Source: Taibaiella sp. (GTDB lineage: Bacteria > Bacteroidota > Bacteroidia > Chitinophagales > Chitinophagaceae). Taken from it: DNA of 8,422 nucleotides. The notes beneath the pieces were generated by a model. It did no database searches. It had not been told where the DNA came from and saw only the letters and a list, made by a program, of their open reading frames with translations. The position numbers and the translations under genes were made by a program. Below, piece by piece: positions 5,967 through 8,422 of this stretch (the first letter of the stretch is position 1; each line of letters begins with the position of its first letter). The DNA lies in the NCBI GenBank assembly GCA_019454705.1, contig JACFNS010000085.1:1-8422 (forward strand), given 5' to 3'.

Positions 5967-7055
5967 ATGAAGAATACTCCCTTTACAGACAAGCATATAG
6001 CGCTGGGCGCTAAGATGGCCGAGTTTGCAGGCTACAACATGCCCATTTCTTATACAGGTATCAACGACGAGCACGCTACGGTACGCAAAAACGCAGGTGT
6101 GTTTGATGTAAGCCATATGGGCGAATTTATACTGAAAGGACCTGATGCGCTGGACCTGATACAGCGTGTAACCAGCAATGATGCGAGTAAACTGAATGAA
6201 GCGGGAAAAGTACAATACAGCTGCCTGCCCAATGCTGAGGGTGGTATAGTGGACGACCTGCTGGTGTATGCCATAGAGCCCAACAATGTATATATGTTGG
6301 TGGTGAATGCATCGAACATAGAAAAAGACTGGAACTGGATAAGCAAGAATAATACCAAGGGCGTGGAGATGCACAACATCTCTGACAAAACAGGACTGCT
6401 GGCCGTACAGGGCCCCAAGGCTGTAGAGTATATGCAGGAACTGACTGATATGGACATCACCCACCTGAAATACTACACTTTTGTAAAAGGCAAATTTGCC
6501 GGAGTAGATAACGTGGTGGTGAGCGCTACGGGTTATACAGGTGCAGGTGGTGTAGAAATATACTTTGAAGACAAAGACGGCGCTGCTGACAAAATATGGA
6601 ACGAAATCTTCCGTGTAGGCGGGCCGAAAGGAATGAAACCCATAGGCTTGGGTGCACGTGATACCCTCCGCCTGGAGATGGGCTTCTGCCTGTATGGTAA
6701 TGATATAGATGATACTACTTCTCCGCTGGAAGCAGGACTCGGCTGGATAACAAAATTCACGAAAGACTTTACGTCTAAAGAAATATTTGAAGCTCAGAAG
6801 GCAAACGGCGTAAGCCGCAAGCTGGTGGGCTTCGAGATGGTGGACAAAGGCATACCCCGCCACCACTATAAAATACAGAACAATGCCGGCGAAGAAATAG
6901 GTTTCGTAACATCGGGCACACAATCGCCCAGTCTGAATAAAGCCATAGGCATGGGTTATGTGCGCAAAGACCTGGCAGCAGTGGGCAGCGAAATCAACAT
7001 TATGATTCGTGATAAAGCAGTGAAAGCCAAAGTGGTAAAAATGCCTTTTGAATAA
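5967..7055 (+). CDS. gcvT: Aminomethyltransferase (T protein of the glycine cleavage system)
   Basis: 362 aa, full length for GcvT. It takes the aminomethyl group from the lipoyl arm of H protein, releases ammonia and forms 5,10-methylene-tetrahydrofolate in the cytoplasm. Visible family motifs are [10 protein letters not shown] (20-29), FDVSHMGE (46-53), the folate/catalytic segment [10 protein letters not shown] with the key Asp at 96/97, [14 protein letters not shown] (187-200), [14 protein letters not shown] (227-240), PLEAGLGW (253-260), and the C-terminal barrel ending in KVVKMPFE. Ala-Gly replaces the common Glu-Asp in YTGEDG; this is a known kind of variation and not a defect. The other gcv genes are not next to it, so it is a stand-alone gene with its own promoter and terminator, as is usual in Bacteroidota. 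Confidence 0.97.
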   Translation: MKNTPFTDKHIALGAKMAEFAGYNMPISYTGINDEHATVRKNAGVFDVSHMGEFILKGPDALDLIQRVTSNDASKLNEAGKVQYSCLPNAEGGIVDDLLVYAIEPNNVYMLVVNASNIEKDWNWISKNNTKGVEMHNISDKTGLLAVQGPKAVEYMQELTDMDITHLKYYTFVKGKFAGVDNVVVSATGYTGAGGVEIYFEDKDGAADKIWNEIFRVGGPKGMKPIGLGARDTLRLEMGFCLYGNDIDDTTSPLEAGLGWITKFTKDFTSKEIFEAQKANGVSRKLVGFEMVDKGIPRHHYKIQNNAGEEIGFVTSGTQSPSLNKAIGMGYVRKDLAAVGSEINIMIRDKAVKAKVVKMPFE

Positions 7056-7075
7056 TCGCTGAATAAAAAATTTGG

Positions 7076-7107
7076 AAAGCCATCACAATATATGTGGTGG
7101 CTTTTTT
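7076..7107 (+). terminator. Intrinsic terminator of gcvT
   Basis: AAAGCCATCAC (7076-7086) pairs with GTGGTGGCTTT (7094-7104), with one T.G wobble, around a 7-base AT loop. T7102-T7107 forms the T-run. It begins 20 bases after the gcvT stop. Confidence 0.85.
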
Positions 7108-7134
7108 GTTGTACCTTACTTTTTTATTGATATT

Positions 7135-8422
7135 ATGTTATCTCGAATCTCCTATATACTGTGTGCCGCAATCATACTTTATGCGGCATTTGTCTTTTAT
7201 CCCAAGTGGAAAAACAAAGGGCCTGAAACCAGTCTTGGCTGGGATGCCTGTAGTTATTACTGGTATCTGCCTGCTACCTTTGTTTACCAGGACCTGAAAG
7301 AGCAAAAATTCGGCGACAGCATCATTGACAAATATGGCTTTACGCCAACATACGAGCCCTTTGTGCATGAGAACGGTAACGTGGTTATTACCTATACTTC
7401 AGGCCTCGCACTGATGCATCTGCCTGCTTTTGCTGTTGCTCATGTATTGGCAAAACCCTTAGGTTATCCTGCAGATGGGTTTTCATGGCCTTACCAGGTA
7501 GCAGTGCAGCTATGGAGCCTGCTGGCGGCATTGGTCGGATTGTGGTATTTCAGAAAATTATTGTTGCGTTACTTCAGCGATAACGCAACAGCTATTTCAT
7601 TACTGCTGCTGGTCTTTGGTACCAATTACCTGAATTACACGGGCATTGATGTTACACTCACGCATAGCTGGCTCTTTACCATCTACACGCTACTAATGCT
7701 CAATGCAGGTAATTTTTACAGCAATCCAAATAATAAATATGCTGTAAGGATTGGTTTACTCACCGGGCTGGCTATACTCATCCGCCCGTCCGAAATGATT
7801 GCCATACTTATACCATTGGCATGGGGCATGAACAGCATTTTACCCAAGGCTATCGGCGGCAGTTTACGCTTCTTAAGGGAACATTACAAGCCTGTATTAC
7901 TCGCTGTGGTATGTGTCATATTAGTAGGCTCGATACAGGTTTTATATTGGTTGTATGTTACAGGCAAACCATTGGTGTACAGTTATGCCGATAAAGGCTT
8001 TTCATGGAAAGCACCACATTTCTTTGATTATACCCTCAGTTACCGCAGTGGATGGCTGGTATACACACCGTTGATGATTTTTGCCTTTGTCGGGTTGCTC
8101 GTGTATTTATGGAAGGGCAAAAACAAGGTAGCAGTTATCGGGTTCTTTTTGCTGAACTACTATATAGTAGCTGCATGGGATGTATGGTGGTACGGTGGCA
8201 TGGGTGGCAGGGCAATGGTGCAGAGTTATGCCGTTGCTTTCTTAATGATAGCAGCTTTGATAGAATGGCTTTTAAGTACAAAATGGATTAAATGGCCAAT
8301 CTTTGTCGTCATTCTCGTATTAGCTTATGTGAATATCTGGTTTACCTACCATGCACATGCCCACAATGGGCTGTACGATCCCACCGGCATGACAAAGGCC
8401 TATTATTGGGCTGTGGTAGGCA
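7135..8422 (+). CDS. Polytopic membrane glycosyltransferase-like protein (GT-C fold), 3' truncated
   Basis: Read directly from ATG 7135; 429 codons stay open to the window edge with no stop. The N-terminus is a membrane segment (about 5-22). A first outside loop follows with GWDACSYYWYLPATF (35-49), whose D37 is at the place of the acidic catalytic residue of GT-C enzymes. Further hydrophobic segments lie near 88-105, 123-139, 150-164, 203-232, 254-278, 304-325, 330-347, 363-379 and 385-403. LGYPADGFSWPYQ (109-121) and AWDVWWYGGMGGRAM (347-361) resemble blocks of Bacteroidota mannosyltransferase-like proteins; the latter recalls the WWxGxxxGxR block of the GT39/ArnT-like group. The likely role is sugar transfer from a polyprenyl-phosphate donor on the outer face of the inner membrane; donor and acceptor are unknown. 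The gcvT terminator ends 28 bases before the start, so its promoter must be very short or expression relies on read-through. Confidence 0.8.
   Translation, partial: MLSRISYILCAAIILYAAFVFYPKWKNKGPETSLGWDACSYYWYLPATFVYQDLKEQKFGDSIIDKYGFTPTYEPFVHENGNVVITYTSGLALMHLPAFAVAHVLAKPLGYPADGFSWPYQVAVQLWSLLAALVGLWYFRKLLLRYFSDNATAISLLLLVFGTNYLNYTGIDVTLTHSWLFTIYTLLMLNAGNFYSNPNNKYAVRIGLLTGLAILIRPSEMIAILIPLAWGMNSILPKAIGGSLRFLREHYKPVLLAVVCVILVGSIQVLYWLYVTGKPLVYSYADKGFSWKAPHFFDYTLSYRSGWLVYTPLMIFAFVGLLVYLWKGKNKVAVIGFFLLNYYIVAAWDVWWYGGMGGRAMVQSYAVAFLMIAALIEWLLSTKWIKWPIFVVILVLAYVNIWFTYHAHAHNGLYDPTGMTKAYYWAVVG

Noticed and set aside
5959..5970. Tiny frame ATG AAA CTA TGA overlapping the gcvT start as a leader peptide
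   Set aside because: Three codons in an AT-rich leader arise easily by chance, and no regulatory structure accompanies it.
6525..6569. YTGAGG in GcvT in place of YTGEDG as a sign of lost activity
   Set aside because: All other motifs, including the catalytic Asp segment, are intact, and variation here is known in GcvT proteins.
5859..6923. Long antisense open frame opposite gcvT
   Set aside because: It lies across a well-supported gcvT and its promoter, and its His/Tyr/Phe-rich translation looks like a codon shadow with no recognisable domain.

Overview
The window looks like chromosomal DNA of a Bacteroidota bacterium, probably close to Chitinophagaceae/Sphingobacteriia (inference). The clues are a type IX secretion sorting tail on one protein, a small cysteine-rich protein of the Bacteroidota HYC_CC_PP type, -7 boxes of the Bacteroidota form TAnnTTTG, and no clear Shine-Dalgarno sequences. 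I see no rRNA, tRNA, insertion sequence or CRISPR array. No gene-free stretch exceeds about 125 bases.

Layout, left to right. (1) 1-500 (+): the C-terminal part of a Fic-domain protein with a winged-helix tail. (2) 567-607: a long perfect hairpin between convergent genes. (3) 624-4189 (-): a probable four-gene copper-related cluster. In transcription order it encodes a small HYC_CC_PP-type exported protein (TTG start), an MbnP-family protein with a type IX secretion tail, and two overlapping di-haem cytochrome c peroxidase/MauG-superfamily lipoproteins. (4) 4268-5206 (-): an exported M28-family zinc peptidase. (5) 5234-5851 (-): a 3-methyladenine-type DNA glycosylase. (6) 5852-5966: a divergent promoter region. 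(7) 5967-7055 (+): gcvT of the glycine cleavage system, closed by a good intrinsic terminator. (8) 7135 to the window end (+): a polytopic GT-C-like glycosyltransferase, still open at the edge.

The most interesting part is 624-4189. In methanotrophs, MbnH (a di-haem MauG-superfamily enzyme) oxidises the first Trp of a WxW motif in MbnP to kynurenine, and this lets MbnP bind Cu(I). The protein at 2745-3719 has that motif (M137-H-W-G-W141) and lies directly upstream of two di-haem enzymes. The cluster could therefore be a Bacteroidota version of the kynurenine/copper system. Its unusual points are secretion of the substrate by type IX, duplication of the enzyme with divergence at the inter-haem Trp, and a Cys-rich accessory protein. 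The remaining genes are ordinary housekeeping or accessory genes.
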